Notes: generated from the letters alone by a model not told the origin. 64,000 nucleotides of DNA from Lysinibacillus sphaericus OT4b.31 (GCF_000392615.1 NZ_KB933398.1:3881851-3945850); one strand, 5' to 3'. Positions 23,801 to 33,662 are shown, counted from the stretch's first letter. A program made the numbers and translations.

Positions 23801-25561
23801 AACGTCACAGCGACGGTGTAAAGCTGCATAATAACTGATTAGTTGTAATGGTACTACCGATACAAGCGGTGTTAATAATTCATTTACATGTGGAATTACT
23901 AAACGGTCACCGTCTTCGTCTACCCCAGCCATTGCAATAATACATGGATAGGCTCCACGTGCAGCTACCTCTTTGACATTCCCACGAATGTTTAGCGATA
24001 CCGCTTCCTGCGTCACAAGAGCAAACACAGGCGTACCTTCTTCAATCAAAGCAATCGTACCGTGTTTTAGCTCGCCGCCTGCGAAACCTTCCGCTTGGAT
24101 GTAGGAGATTTCTTTAAGCTTCAAAGCACCTTCAAGGCTAACACAGAAATCAATGTTACGGCCTATGAAGAAGGCATTACGTGCAATTTTTAAGTAATCC
24201 TCTGCAATATCTTCTAGCACATCTTTCGAATCAATAATTGTTTGGATACCGTTTGCTGCAATCGCAAGTTCTTGTTTTAAATCGAATTCTAATCCTCTGC
24301 CATTTGCCTTGGCAGTGACATAGGCTGCTACAGCAAGTACAGCTACTTGTGCTACGTAAGCTTTTGTTGAAGCTACCGCAATTTCTGGGCCTGCGTGTAG
24401 TAACAAAGTATGGTCGGCTTCACGTGACAGTGTTGAGCCCGGTACGTTTGTAATTGTTAACGTCGGGTAGCCAAACTCTTTAATTTTCACAAGCACTTGA
24501 CGGCTATCTGCTGTTTCACCTGATTGGGTAATGAAGATAAACAATGGTTTTTCAGAAAGTAATGGCATATTGTAGCCAAATTCACTTGAAATGTGAACTT
24601 CTACTGGGATACCTGCCATTTTTTCGAAATATTGTTTACCGATTAAACCAGCATGGTAGCTTGTGCCAGCTGCAATAATGTATAAGCGGTCGGCGTCTTG
24701 TAATGCTTGTAAAATCGTTGTATCAATTGCTAAATCCCCAGTTTCGCTTTCATAGGCTTGAATAATTTTACGGATGACAGTTGGTTGCTCATCCATTTCT
24801 TTTAACATGTAGTGAGGGTACGTACCTTTTTCAATATCGCTCATATCAAGCTCTGCTGTGTATGGTGCACGCTCTACTACAGTGCCATCTAGTTTTGTAA
24901 TTTGAACGCTTCCTTTGTGTACAATCACGACTTCTTTATCGTGTAATTCTACAAATTGATCTGTTACTTGTAGCATGGCCATTGCATCTGATGCTACAAC
25001 ATTAAAGTCTTCGCCCACACCTACAAGAAGTGGTGATTTGTTTTTCGCTACAAAAATTGTGTCAGCCGTTTCTGCATCAAGTAGTGCTAGAGCGTAAGAG
25101 CCGTGTAATAAAGATAATGTTTTACGGAATGCTTCAGCCGTTTCCAGCCCATCTTTCACAAATAACTCTACTAATTGCACGATGACTTCTGTATCTGTAT
25201 CCGATTTCATCGGAATACCTTTTAAATACGTTTTTTGTAATAAGTGATAGTTTTCAATTACACCGTTATGCACAAGTGTAAAACGCCCTGATGCACTTTG
25301 ATGAGGGTGTGCATTTAAACGATTAGGTACACCATGAGTTGCCCAACGAGTATGACCAATACCGATTTTCGCTGCTACATCCTCGTCCACTGCTTCACGT
25401 AAGTCTGCAATACGGCCTTTTTCCTTGAAGATGGTAACGCCCTCTTCATTACGTACAGCAATACCCGCAGAGTCATAGCCACGGTATTCTAGTTTCTCTA
25501 AACCTTTTAATAATATTTCCTTTGCATCTACTTCACCAATATATCCTACAATTCCACACAT
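23759..25561 (-). CDS. glmS: Glutamine-fructose-6-phosphate aminotransferase (isomerizing)
   Basis: 600 residues, the normal length. After Met1 comes the nucleophile Cys2 (MCGIVGYIG) of the class-II glutaminase domain (about 1-235). Two SIS sugar-isomerase domains follow (about 285-420 and 455-590; STSREAD-like and SQSGETADS motifs) and the conserved C-terminal KSVTVE. It makes glucosamine-6-phosphate from fructose-6-phosphate and glutamine, the first step toward UDP-GlcNAc for the cell wall. Controlled by the glmS ribozyme in its leader. Its 3' end is the attachment site of the adjacent transposon. Confidence 0.98.
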   Translation of the reverse strand: MCGIVGYIGEVDAKEILLKGLEKLEYRGYDSAGIAVRNEEGVTIFKEKGRIADLREAVDEDVAAKIGIGHTRWATHGVPNRLNAHPHQSASGRFTLVHNGVIENYHLLQKTYLKGIPMKSDTDTEVIVQLVELFVKDGLETAEAFRKTLSLLHGSYALALLDAETADTIFVAKNKSPLLVGVGEDFNVVASDAMAMLQVTDQFVELHDKEVVIVHKGSVQITKLDGTVVERAPYTAELDMSDIEKGTYPHYMLKEMDEQPTVIRKIIQAYESETGDLAIDTTILQALQDADRLYIIAAGTSYHAGLIGKQYFEKMAGIPVEVHISSEFGYNMPLLSEKPLFIFITQSGETADSRQVLVKIKEFGYPTLTITNVPGSTLSREADHTLLLHAGPEIAVASTKAYVAQVAVLAVAAYVTAKANGRGLEFDLKQELAIAANGIQTIIDSKDVLEDIAEDYLKIARNAFFIGRNIDFCVSLEGALKLKEISYIQAEGFAGGELKHGTIALIEEGTPVFALVTQEAVSLNIRGNVKEVAARGAYPCIIAMAGVDEDGDRLVIPHVNELLTPLVSVVPLQLISYYAALHRRCDVDKPRNLAKSVTVE

Positions 25562-25763
25562 AATTTATTATCCTCCGATATTGTCAATTTAACGCAATGA
25601 CAAACTAGACCTCAACCTATCGAAATTTTCACGTGGACGTATATGTTGTGCTTTATTTTTTATAAAAAAAGCATACAAATACGCGCACATGATTGTACTA
25701 CTCAGCCAGCTGAATAGTGCTCCGCTTCGATACGTGAAGTATTCCTATTTATCTATCGCTGTA
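25562..25763 (-). other. glmS 5' untranslated region downstream of the ribozyme
   Basis: About 200 nt between the ribozyme and the glmS start. A GGAGGATAA ribosome site lies next to the ATG, and a T-rich/A-rich imperfect hairpin near 25658-25672 could be a weak terminator. No open frame. Confidence 0.45.
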
Positions 25764-25930
25764 ACTATACCTTCTCCATTTTCTGTACATTCAATCACTC
25801 AAATGCTTTCAAAATGAAAAATGACAATCGGGTATGTCGATTGGGAGGCATCCGCCGAATTTTCGATAAACCTCCACCTCGTCTGCTGAAGATGTGTTCG
25901 TCCAATTTCTTCAGCTCAGGCGCTATAATT
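25764..25930 (-). ncRNA. glmS ribozyme: glmS ribozyme/riboswitch
   Basis: On the minus strand the conserved start ATTATAGCGCC (cleavage just before GCGCC, about 25923) is followed by a P1/P2 loop. Then comes the diagnostic core GGTGGAGGTTTATCGA / AATTCGGCGGATGCCTCCC, a P3 hairpin (CAATCG...CGATTG), and a P4 region ending near AATGGAGAAGG. The fold matches the known Bacillus ribozyme. Glucosamine-6-phosphate acts as cofactor for self-cleavage, which lowers glmS mRNA. Confidence 0.93.
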
Positions 25931-26007
25931 GTTTTCCGATTTTGCGCTTTCTTCCCTCCTTATACGCTCGTTAAAAGATAAGGTCTAACCTCATCTTCAA
26001 CTTCTCC

Positions 26008-26036
26008 ATAATACTCAATCATATGCTATCAGTCAA
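26008..26036 (-). promoter_or_regulatory. SigA-type promoter of glmS
   Basis: TTGACT (26036-26031), 17-bp spacer, TATTAT (26013-26008). Transcription would start near 26001, about 75 nt before the ribozyme cleavage site. Confidence 0.75.
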
Positions 26037-26275
26037 ATTTTCGTTATAAAAAATTCCTACTCAAGCTCTTTTTTCGTGACAAAAATGTAGACAAACCATG
26101 TGCTATAAAGAAATTTTTATATACGCTCATTAAAAATATATTGCTGAAAATCTGTACTCGGGCAATGATTTTCTTTAGATACACTATGCCTACTATAGCG
26201 AAATCTAGGAAATAGCGTGTTAGCGTATTCCTAAAGCGATGCTAGAAATGAGCTCAATAGCTTTCGTTCTCAACC
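26037..26275. other. Intergenic between the glmS promoter and the PfpI terminator
   Basis: AT-rich, with no open frame or clear element beyond the flanking promoter and terminator. Confidence 0.4.
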
Positions 26276-26310
26276 AAAAAAAGGCACAAGCAAGTTGTTG
26301 CTTGTGCCTA
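26276..26310 (-). terminator. Terminator of the PfpI-like gene
   Basis: AGGCACAAGCAA and TTGCTTGTGCCT form a 12-bp stem, followed on the minus strand by seven T. Confidence 0.9.
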
Positions 26311-26317
26311 GTTAAAC

Positions 26318-26839
26318 TTAGTTTTCTTTATCGGCAAGTAATTTTACTATTTCTCGATTAAATGCTGGTAAGTCATCTGGTGTGCGACTTGTTACTAATT
26401 GCTTTTGACAAACAAATACTTCTTCATCGTGGAAGATCGCGCCGGCATTTTCTAAGTCCACTCGAATGGACTTGTAGCCTGTTGCGTCACGACCATGCAA
26501 TGTTTTTGCTGTAATGAGTAGCTGAGGCCCATGACAAATTGCAAAGGTTGGCTTCATGTCATCCATAAATTCCTTTACAAATGCCACCACACGATCATCT
26601 GCTCGTAATATATCCGGTGAAAAACCACCTGGGATGAACAATGCATCGAATTCAGAGGCTTTAACCTCAGCAATACCTTTATCAATTTTTACTTTTTCTC
26701 CATGCTTGCCTTTAACTTCCTTATTTGCTTCCGTATCAATTGTTATAAGCTCATGACCTGCCACTTCTAATGCTGCTTTAGGGCTCGTATATTCACTATC
26801 CTCGAACATATCCGTAATAACTGTAGCAATTATAGCCAT
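26318..26839 (-). CDS. DJ-1/PfpI-family protein
   Basis: 173 residues from the ATG at 26839, where family homology begins (ATVITDMFEDSEYTSP). AAGGAG lies 12 bases upstream; an in-frame extension of 41 residues is open but looks non-coding. The class-I amidotransferase-like fold shows FIPGGFSPD and the nucleophile elbow with Cys in AICHGPQ, with the family Glu near the N-terminus. Members act as deglycases, proteases or chaperones under stress; the substrate here is unknown. It stands alone between glmS and glmM, with its own terminator. Confidence 0.88.
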   Translation of the reverse strand: MAIIATVITDMFEDSEYTSPKAALEVAGHELITIDTEANKEVKGKHGEKVKIDKGIAEVKASEFDALFIPGGFSPDILRADDRVVAFVKEFMDDMKPTFAICHGPQLLITAKTLHGRDATGYKSIRVDLENAGAIFHDEEVFVCQKQLVTSRTPDDLPAFNREIVKLLADKEN

Positions 26840-27005
26840 ATCAATACAACACTCCTTGTTATTGTGACTCTTTACTACTGTTCCCGTTGTCGTACATTTC
26901 AAACATGGATATTGTGTTAAAGTGGGAATTACCTCAACGAATTGTTTCCCGTCTAAAAGCAAAAAACTCGACCTCCTGCTAACGGAAATCGAGTTTCTAT
27001 GTTTA

Positions 27006-28358
27006 TTATTCTGTTAAACCCATTTCAGCACGTACAACATCTGCAATGCGCTCTACATAACGTTCGCAATCTGCTTCTGTAGCAGCTTCCACCATTACAC
27101 GCACAAGTGGCTCTGTACCAGAAGGACGGACTAAAATTCGACCGTTGCCAGCCATTTCAGCCTCGACTTCAGCAATAACGGCAGCAACCTTAGCATTTTC
27201 TGTTACAGCATGCTTGTCTGTTACACGCACGTTTACTAAACGCTGTGGGAAAATTGTCATTTCTGATGCAAGCTCAGAAAGCTTTTTACCTGTAGCTTTC
27301 ATAATATTAACGAGTTGAATCCCTGTTAACAAACCATCACCAGTTGTATTGAAGTCTAGGAAAACTATATGACCTGATTGTTCGCCACCTAAGTTGTAAT
27401 CATTTGCACGCATTTCTTCAACGACATAGCGGTCACCTACAGCTGTTTGAACACTTTGCATACCGTGTTCACCAACCGCTTTATAGAAGCCCATGTTACT
27501 CATAACCGTTGAGACAATTGTTTGCTTTTTCAAGCGACCAACTGCATTCAAATGTTTACCGATGATGAACATAATTTGGTCACCATCAACGATTTTACCG
27601 CTTTCATCGACCGCGATTAAACGATCACCATCACCATCAAATGCTAATCCAACATCTGCACCCTTTTCTGTTACAAAGGCAGCTAAGCCCTCTGGATGTG
27701 TGGAACCAACGCCTTCATTAATATTTAAGCCTGTTGGTGAAGCACCCATTGTTGAAATGTCTGCTTCTAAATCAGCAAATAAATGTGTGGCAAGGGCAGA
27801 TGTTGCCCCATGCGCACAGTCTAATGCCACATGTATGCCATCAAATTCTTCATCTACTGTTTGTTTTAAGTATTGAATATATTTTTGACCACCTTCGAAA
27901 TAGTCACTTACAGAGCCTAAATTAGCTCCAATTGGACGTGGCAATGTATCTACTTCTGCATCAAGAATTGCTTCGATTTCTGCTTCTTGCGCATCTGTTA
28001 GCTTGAAACCATCAGGACCGAAGAATTTAATACCATTGTCGGCAACTGGGTTATGCGAAGCTGAAATCATGACGCCTGCATCTGCACTCATAATTCGAGA
28101 TAGATAAGCGACACCTGGTGTTGAAATAACACCAAGGCGCATCGCCTCTACGCCAATCGATAATAGACCAGCTACAAGTGCACCTTCAAGCATTTCACCT
28201 GAAATACGTGTGTCACGACCAATTAATACCTTTGGACGTTCCGTTGCATCTTTTGTTAAAACATAGCCACCTACGCGACCTAGTTTAAATGCAAATTCCG
28301 GTGTTAATTCACTATTCGCGACGCCACGGACGCCATCTGTTCCAAAATATTTACCCAT
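27006..28358 (-). CDS. glmM: Phosphoglucosamine mutase
   Basis: 450 residues from the ATG at 28358, preceded by AAGGAGAG; this start gives the family N-terminus [12 protein letters not shown]. The active-site phosphoserine loop is [12 protein letters not shown], the metal loop DGDGDR lies near residue 240, the sugar loop GGEQSGH near 325, and the phosphate loop [10 protein letters not shown] near the end. It converts glucosamine-6-phosphate to glucosamine-1-phosphate, the step after GlmS. It follows cdaA-cdaR, as in many Firmicutes where CdaA activity is linked to GlmM. Confidence 0.97.
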   Translation of the reverse strand: MGKYFGTDGVRGVANSELTPEFAFKLGRVGGYVLTKDATERPKVLIGRDTRISGEMLEGALVAGLLSIGVEAMRLGVISTPGVAYLSRIMSADAGVMISASHNPVADNGIKFFGPDGFKLTDAQEAEIEAILDAEVDTLPRPIGANLGSVSDYFEGGQKYIQYLKQTVDEEFDGIHVALDCAHGATSALATHLFADLEADISTMGASPTGLNINEGVGSTHPEGLAAFVTEKGADVGLAFDGDGDRLIAVDESGKIVDGDQIMFIIGKHLNAVGRLKKQTIVSTVMSNMGFYKAVGEHGMQSVQTAVGDRYVVEEMRANDYNLGGEQSGHIVFLDFNTTGDGLLTGIQLVNIMKATGKKLSELASEMTIFPQRLVNVRVTDKHAVTENAKVAAVIAEVEAEMAGNGRILVRPSGTEPLVRVMVEAATEADCERYVERIADVVRAEMGLTE

Positions 28359-28696
28359 TCTAATTGTTCTCTCCTTCAATGCAGGACGATCTATATCATG
28401 CTTGTCTCTTGTAGACATTAGACGGCTCGTCTGCTTACTTTTGGAAAAGTCTATTTTCGTTCATTTGCTAGTAACTATTAATTACACCCCAACGTAACTG
28501 CACATGACACTCCCATGCATAGTCCCTCTGCTACTGTCGTTTCTTAATCATGTATAACACACTTTGTCGCATTCCGTATAAATAAACTATGTGTCTAGAT
28601 ATGAATCTACGACATCACCTAGCGGACTCAGCCAATAGGGTATTGATTGCTCAGGTGTTATCACTGAGTCAAATTAAAATTATAGTCAGTTATTGT
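28359..28696. other. Spacer between cdaR and glmM, nothing recognised
   Basis: About 340 bp with only short frames. No convincing promoter, terminator or RNA structure was seen, although the length could leave room for a glmM promoter. Confidence 0.4.
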
Positions 28697-29773
28697 TTAA
28701 GAATCAATATCTTCTGTATTCGTAGTTGGTTCAGTTTCTTCAGGATTAGGATTAGGATTAGGCTCTGGGTTCGGCTCTGGGTTTGAATTAGGCGTAGATT
28801 CCTTATCTTCCTTAGCCTCCTTACTTTCCTTTTCCACCTTCGTAACATCTGCTTTAACTTTTATCGTTTGTTGCGATACTTTTGTCGCACCCTCTGGTAA
28901 TTTTACATCAAATTCATATGTTTTTGATTCGGTAATTTTTGATAGGTCCACATCTATCAACACTTCGGTTAGGACATCAATAATTGACTTTTTACCATAT
29001 ACTTTCATCGCTGTAGTATCCAGCGTCAAATTATTAATAGTTACGCCATCTGGTACTTTACCTATTTCATTCATCGTAACAGGTAGTTCTTTACTATATT
29101 CTGCAATATCAACTTGTACCTTAACGCTTTCTGGCTCTATAGTCACGTCCAATTTATTTAAATCTCGATCTAATACTTTCACTGCCGCTTCTTGAGTGAA
29201 AGATTGATTTAACCCCTGCTCACCAGTGACAGTCGCCTTAACATAGCTTATGCTCTCAACGGCGCTTTTTGCACCAGTGACATATACTGTTGCTGGGTTT
29301 GCAGTCATGCCCTTTAATATATAACCTTCGTCAATTAAACGGTTATTCATCTCCGGATCAACACGGAATTCCTGCGTGACTTTTTCTTCAATATTCACAT
29401 TGATTGTTGCTGGGTCTAATGTAACTTGTAGCTTATCAGAGATATTTTCGTATTGCAGCTTTACGTTATGCTCACCCATTAATAAGTGATTTAAGTCTAC
29501 AAATATCGAGAAATCCTTTACTGCTTTTGTTCTTAAAACAATTTGCATTGGTCCCTTAATTGTGACATTAACCGTTTTTGGTATACCCGTTACAATAAGA
29601 CTATCATCATCATAAAAAACATCTACGGGTACATCACGAATCACTTCCATCTGTTCGTTTGTTGTCGTTTTGTTTGTTGAAGATAACTCAGTACGAACAG
29701 AGAAAAATAGTAAACAGGCTAGAAAAAGTGCGATGATTCGTAACACCCAAGGGCTATCCATCATTTTATCCAT
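28697..29773 (-). CDS. cdaR: CdaA regulatory protein CdaR (YbbR domains)
   Basis: 358 residues. A short cytosolic start and one membrane-anchor helix (about 10-26) lead to several extracytoplasmic YbbR repeats (about 45-120, 130-210, 220-310), each with the V-x-V-x-I-x-G/P strand pattern. The C-terminus is a Glu/Lys-rich then Pro-Asn/Glu repeat tail (PNPEPNPE type) that may reach into the wall. Homologues bind and modulate the diadenylate cyclase CdaA. Its start overlaps the cdaA end by 8 bp, so the two are coupled. Confidence 0.93.
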   Translation of the reverse strand: MDKMMDSPWVLRIIALFLACLLFFSVRTELSSTNKTTTNEQMEVIRDVPVDVFYDDDSLIVTGIPKTVNVTIKGPMQIVLRTKAVKDFSIFVDLNHLLMGEHNVKLQYENISDKLQVTLDPATINVNIEEKVTQEFRVDPEMNNRLIDEGYILKGMTANPATVYVTGAKSAVESISYVKATVTGEQGLNQSFTQEAAVKVLDRDLNKLDVTIEPESVKVQVDIAEYSKELPVTMNEIGKVPDGVTINNLTLDTTAMKVYGKKSIIDVLTEVLIDVDLSKITESKTYEFDVKLPEGATKVSQQTIKVKADVTKVEKESKEAKEDKESTPNSNPEPNPEPNPNPNPEETEPTTNTEDIDS

Positions 29774-30602
29774 TCTTTTTCCCCCTCCAAGTCAACTTAG
29801 AGGCTGTATTCGATTCTTGTACTGATCCGAACCACATTCTACGTAACAGTGTTTCGAATTCCTCTAGAGAAAGGTTGCGATGTAGATTACCGTTTAATGT
29901 AATACTAATTGCTCCTGTTTCTTCCGATACGACAATCGTAATGGCATCTGTCACTTCACTTAAGCCAAGTGCCGCACGGTGGCGTGTACCAAGCTCTTTC
30001 GAAATAAATGGGCTTTCAGAAAGTGGTAAATAACAGGCCGCTGCCGTTACCTTATCCTTCTGCATAATAACCGCTCCATCGTGAAGTGGTGTATTTGGTA
30101 TAAAAATGTTAATGAGTAGTTCAGACGAAATTTCAGCATTTAGGCCTATTCCAGTTTCAATATATTCATTCAGTCCCGTTTCTTTTTCAATAGAAATTAA
30201 CGCACCAATACGACGTTTGGCCATATAACTAACGGATTTCTTCATAGCCTCGATAAGCCTTGTCTTCTCTTCTTCTTCTTGACTTATCGAACGTTGGAAT
30301 AGCTTTCCTCGTCCAATTTGTTCAAGTCCACGTCGGATTTCAGGTTGGAAGATAATAATAATCGCCAAGAAACCGAATTCGATCACTTGTTTTAGCATCC
30401 ACCCTAATGTTTCTAACCCTAAAAAGTCTGTTGCGATACGCGCAATAATAATTACGAAAATTCCTTTTAATAATTGGACAGCCTTCGTACCTTTAATGAG
30501 GGTTAAGACTTTATAAACAACGTACCAAACGAGCAGTACATCTATGAAATTAATAACAATGTTCACTGGTGTCAAATCCGTGAATTGTTCGATTATTTGC
30601 AC
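29766..30602 (-). CDS. cdaA: Diadenylate cyclase, c-di-AMP synthase
   Basis: 278 residues from a GTG at 30602, chosen because GGGGGAT lies just upstream and family homology begins there (FTDLTPVNIVINFIDVLLVW). Three transmembrane helices (to about 90) precede the DAC domain with the catalytic DGAVI and RHRAALGLSE motifs. It makes c-di-AMP, which controls potassium and osmolyte transport and wall homeostasis. It is the first gene of cdaA-cdaR-glmM. Confidence 0.95.
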   Translation of the reverse strand: MQIIEQFTDLTPVNIVINFIDVLLVWYVVYKVLTLIKGTKAVQLLKGIFVIIIARIATDFLGLETLGWMLKQVIEFGFLAIIIIFQPEIRRGLEQIGRGKLFQRSISQEEEEKTRLIEAMKKSVSYMAKRRIGALISIEKETGLNEYIETGIGLNAEISSELLINIFIPNTPLHDGAVIMQKDKVTAAACYLPLSESPFISKELGTRHRAALGLSEVTDAITIVVSEETGAISITLNGNLHRNLSLEEFETLLRRMWFGSVQESNTASKLTWRGKKNG

Positions 30603-30682
30603 GTGGCATCCCCCACTTTTCATTGCGAATCCATACACATTTAAGTATAGCACACTCTTATCAAATGTAACTTTTTTCAATT

Positions 30683-30714
30683 AAAAAGTCTACTCAAAAA
30701 GAGTAGACTTTTCA
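30683..30714. terminator. Terminator between rsiW and cdaA
   Basis: AAAAGTCTACTC pairs with GAGTAGACTTTT around five A. The hairpin is symmetric and separates the sigW-rsiW unit from cdaA. Confidence 0.8.
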
Positions 30715-30752
30715 GCCTCTCACGTGCACTATCATGTAGGACGTATAGAGTG

Positions 30753-31376
30753 TTATTTAGTTTCTTTATCTTCAAATGCCAGAGCATCTTTAACTGAATT
30801 TTTAATGGTATACCATAGCCATTCAAATGCTTGGTCAATTTCTTCTATTTGGCCAGTAACCACTGCCGAGGATGCCATGTACTGACCATTAATAATAGTG
30901 ACATTGCCATCTACTTGCCCCTCAACAATTAAATCGCCATTTTTTACAACGATATCTCCTTTGACGACTTCACCTTTCGGTACAATGACCGTTTGCCCAT
31001 CGACAACTAGATTCGGCTGTTTCGTAACAGAGAAATGTTGGTCATCCATGAAGCTTCCAAGTAAAGTTGCGCTCATAAATAGACAGAAAACAGCTGCTGC
31101 CACAAAGAGCGGGTGACGACGAATCCATTTTTGCATGCCTACACGGCTTTTAGGTTTGGGTAAACGAGCCATCACTGCAGCTTCAAAATGCGGAGGTGCT
31201 GTAATATGGGAAGCACTCTTCACAAAGGCGATCGTTTCACTCAATTCCTGCATCAGTTGTTTGCAATCACCACATGAATGCAAATGCTGTTTCAACTCTT
31301 GCTCATGCTCACGACTAATGTCACCGTCTAAATAATCATGCATATAGTCTATAATATGCTCTGGACAAATATTCAT
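30753..31376 (-). CDS. rsiW: Anti-sigma-W factor RsiW
   Basis: 207 residues. The cytosolic N-terminus carries the zinc-binding anti-sigma motif HLHSCGDCKQL (His-x3-Cys-x2-Cys, about residues 29-37). One transmembrane helix lies at about 90-110 (HPLFVAAAVFCLFMSATLLG), and an external domain with a bactofilin-like run of small strands (VVKGDIVVKNGDLIVEGQVD) follows. Regulated proteolysis under envelope stress would release SigW. It lies 13 bp after sigW. Confidence 0.92.
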   Translation of the reverse strand: MNICPEHIIDYMHDYLDGDISREHEQELKQHLHSCGDCKQLMQELSETIAFVKSASHITAPPHFEAAVMARLPKPKSRVGMQKWIRRHPLFVAAAVFCLFMSATLLGSFMDDQHFSVTKQPNLVVDGQTVIVPKGEVVKGDIVVKNGDLIVEGQVDGNVTIINGQYMASSAVVTGQIEEIDQAFEWLWYTIKNSVKDALAFEDKETK

Positions 31377-31389
31377 GATGCTCCCCCTC

Positions 31390-31953
31390 CTACAGATTGT
31401 TTAATTGCTTTCGTAATGCTTCACGTCCGCGGTGAATTCTCGTTTTCACCGTTCCAAGAGGCATATCCAAAATCTCACTAATTTCCTGTAACGATAATTC
31501 TTCAATATATTTCAATACTATAACTGAACGATATTTATCCGGCAAACGTCCAATCTCATATTGAATGCGATCTTGTAGCTCCATCTGTTCTAGCTGTTCC
31601 TCTGGTAACTGGTCGTCTGCTGCAATTTGGGAATACATATCAAGCCCTTCAGTACCAGCTACTTCCGCATCTAAATAATAATCGGGTTTCTTCTTTCGGA
31701 TACGGTCTATGCAGAGATTCGTCGCTATGCGATAAAGCCATGTCGAAAATTTTCTTTTTTGATCAAATGTATGCAGGTTCATGTAGGCACGTACAAACGC
31801 TTCTTGTGCAATATCCTCTGCTTCTTGTTTATTGCCTAACATTCGATAGCATACTTGGTACAGTTTGTGCTGATAGAGACTCACAATATCGGCAAATGCG
31901 TTTTGATCGCCTTTAAGCACTTGTTTTATTCTATTATTTACTAACGCATCCAT
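31390..31953 (-). CDS. sigW: ECF RNA polymerase sigma factor SigW
   Basis: 187 residues with sigma region 2 (AFADIVSLYQHKLYQVCYRM to KFSTWLYRIATNLCIDR) and region 4 (PDKYRSVIVLKYIEELSLQE to PLGTVKTRIHRGREALR). The following RsiW gene and the upstream SigW-type promoter support the identity. It directs genes against envelope stress and antimicrobial peptides. Confidence 0.94.
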   Translation of the reverse strand: MDALVNNRIKQVLKGDQNAFADIVSLYQHKLYQVCYRMLGNKQEAEDIAQEAFVRAYMNLHTFDQKRKFSTWLYRIATNLCIDRIRKKKPDYYLDAEVAGTEGLDMYSQIAADDQLPEEQLEQMELQDRIQYEIGRLPDKYRSVIVLKYIEELSLQEISEILDMPLGTVKTRIHRGREALRKQLNNL

Positions 31954-31991
31954 TGTGTTAATTTCTCCACCTTTACAACTGTCTTATACTA

Positions 31992-32018
31992 TACGACCCA
32001 TCGATAAGAAAAGTTTCA
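31992..32018 (-). promoter_or_regulatory. SigW-type autoregulatory promoter
   Basis: TGAAAC (32018-32013), 17 bp, CGTA (31995-31992) on the minus strand, about 40 bp upstream of sigW. This matches the SigW consensus (TGAAAC ... CGTA), so sigW probably drives its own transcription. Confidence 0.8.
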
Positions 32019-32085
32019 TTTTAAGTAATTATAACAAAAGATTTTTTATCCGATGCAAAATTAGGGATTTTTTTGACAATTTTCA

Positions 32086-32991
32086 TTATACTAGGGTCTC
32101 ACCAAATAATGAACCCATTAATGCTACTGCAACATTTGCAGTTTTATTCTTTTCATCTAATATCGGGTTAACCTCTACGAATTCTGCAGATGTAAGCATA
32201 CCAGATTCCTGTAACATTTCCATCGCTAAATGACTTTCACGGTATGTCATACCACCTGGTACTGGTGTTCCTACTCCTGGTGTATAAAGTGGATCTAGGC
32301 CATCTAAATCAAGCGATAGATGTAAACCATCTACTTTTCGTTCTTTTAAATAGGAAAGAGCATCCTCCATTACACGAGTCATACCCAGTCGGTCTACCTC
32401 ATGCATTGTATAGACCTTTATCCCTTGTTGACGAATCAGTTCACGTTCTCCAGGATCTACTGAACGAGCTCCAATAATAATGACATTTTCAGGTTTAATT
32501 TTCGGTGCATAGTTCCGAATTTGCACAAGCCGTTCATGTCCTAAACCAATACTAACAGCTAGCGGCATCCCATGGATATTACCCGATGGTGTTGTATCTG
32601 GCGTGTTTAAATCTGCATGTGCATCGTACCAGATAACACCTAAGTTTTTATAATGTTCCCCAAGTCCTGCTAGCGTGCCGATTGCAATGCTATGATCACC
32701 ACCAAATACAAGTGGAAACTTCTTCTGTTCAACTGCTTCATGTACTCTGTCTGCTAAAGTAGTACTTATATCTACAACCTCTTCTAAATTTAACAGCTGC
32801 TTATCTATAAGCGGAATTTCTTGTTTTTGATTTACACGGATATCTCCCTGATCCTGTACCTCATGACCAATCGCCTCTAAACGATCAACAATGCCTGCAT
32901 AGCGAATGGCACTTGGTCCCATATCTACTCCTCTACGTGTTTGTCCGTAATCTGTCGGCACCCCAATAATTGAAATACTAAGTTTATTCAT
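32086..32991 (-). CDS. rocF: Arginase
   Basis: 301 residues from the ATG at 32991 (GGGGGT upstream; family N-terminus SISIIGVPTDYGQTRRGVDMGP). Manganese ligands sit in GGDHSIAIG, DAHADLNTP and SLDLDGLDP. It hydrolyses arginine to ornithine and urea in the cytosol. It is a single gene upstream of sigW, without the usual roc partners nearby. Confidence 0.95.
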   Translation of the reverse strand: MNKLSISIIGVPTDYGQTRRGVDMGPSAIRYAGIVDRLEAIGHEVQDQGDIRVNQKQEIPLIDKQLLNLEEVVDISTTLADRVHEAVEQKKFPLVFGGDHSIAIGTLAGLGEHYKNLGVIWYDAHADLNTPDTTPSGNIHGMPLAVSIGLGHERLVQIRNYAPKIKPENVIIIGARSVDPGERELIRQQGIKVYTMHEVDRLGMTRVMEDALSYLKERKVDGLHLSLDLDGLDPLYTPGVGTPVPGGMTYRESHLAMEMLQESGMLTSAEFVEVNPILDEKNKTANVAVALMGSLFGETLV

Positions 32992-33089
32992 TATTTTATA
33001 CCCCCTATGTGTTATATAACTATTGTAAAGCCTATGATACCATTGGCTCAACCCAACACATTTTTGCATTTTTATACACATAAAGAAGG

Positions 33090-33124
33090 CAAAAAAAATC
33101 TCCTACTGTTTTCAGTAAGAGATT
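33090..33124 (-). terminator. Terminator of the tRNA cluster
   Basis: AATCTCTTACTG and CAGTAGGAGATT pair with one G-U, followed by a run of T on the minus strand. Confidence 0.8.
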
Positions 33125-33171
33125 AGTATATGTAGTTAATGTTACACTTTTAAATATTTATTATAGAAAAG

Positions 33172-33244
33172 TGAGCCATGAAGGACTCGAACCTTCGACC
33201 CTCTGATTAAAAGTCAGATGCTCTACCAACTGAGCTAATGGCTC
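33172..33244 (-). tRNA. tRNA-Lys (TTT)
   Basis: The 73-nt cloverleaf has acceptor GAGCCAT/ATGGCTC, D arm TAGCTCAGTTGGTAGAGC, anticodon loop ACTTTTAAT (TTT) and T arm GGTTCGAGTCC. CCA is not encoded. Last gene of the four-tRNA unit. Confidence 0.95.
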
Positions 33245-33255
33245 ATAAAAGAAAA

Positions 33256-33330
33256 TGGCTGGGGTACCTGGATTCGAACCAGGGCATGACGGAATCAAAA
33301 TCCGTTGCCTTACCGCTTGGCTATACCCCA
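33256..33330 (-). tRNA. tRNA-Gln (TTG)
   Basis: Acceptor TGGGGTA/TACCCCA, D arm with TAGCCAAGCGGTAAGGC, anticodon TTG in GGATTTTGATTCC, T loop GGTTCGAATCC; CCA encoded. Confidence 0.95.
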
Positions 33331-33347
33331 AACATTCAAAATAAAAC

Positions 33348-33422
33348 TGGTGGAGGGGGACGGATTCGAACCCGTGTTACCGCCGTGAAAGGGCGGTGTC
33401 TTAACCGCTTGACCAAGGGGCC
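33348..33422 (-). tRNA. tRNA-Glu-like (TTC) with mismatched 3' part, probable hybrid or pseudo-tRNA
   Basis: The 5' part is a normal tRNA-Glu: GGCCCCTTGGTCAAGCGG, anticodon TTC within CCGCCCTTTCACGGCGG, and the start of the T arm. From the T loop onward the sequence becomes CCGTCCCCCTCCACCA instead of the complement expected for GGCCCCT. Only about two acceptor pairs can form and the T stem is broken. The 3' part resembles another tRNA (Tyr-like ...CCCTCCACCA). Total length is still normal. It may be a recombination product or an assembly join. Confidence 0.75.
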
Positions 33423-33539
33423 ATTTATTAATGTCTCAAACAAGACAAGATTTATATTAACATCATTTCTTTTATGATGCAACCCTTTTTCGATATTTTT
33501 TTTAAAAAAATTATATTATCTTAAAAATGGGCAAAAAAA

Positions 33540-33616
33540 TGGCTCCGAAGGCAGGACTCGAACCTGCGACAACCTGATTAACAGTCAGGTGCTACTACCA
33601 ACTGAGCTACTTCGGA
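33540..33616 (-). tRNA. tRNA-Asn (GTT)
   Basis: Acceptor TCCGAAG/CTTCGGA, D arm TAGCTCAGTTGGTAGTAGC, anticodon GTT in CTGACTGTTAATCAG, T loop GGTTCGAGTCC; CCA encoded. First gene of the cluster. Confidence 0.95.
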
Positions 33617-33662
33617 ACAATACTATTTAGTTGTTTTCAACAACCTCTTAAGCACATTTATT

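Noticed and set aside
26840-26962. 41-residue N-terminal extension of the PfpI-like protein with several Cys residues, possible zinc finger
   Set aside because: Family homology and a ribosome site point to the ATG at 26839; the cysteines do not form a standard zinc pattern.
28697-28800. Pro-Asn/Glu repeat at the CdaR C-terminus as a sequencing artefact or recombination site
   Set aside because: Short Pro-rich tails are common in this family and the frame stays intact to a normal stop.
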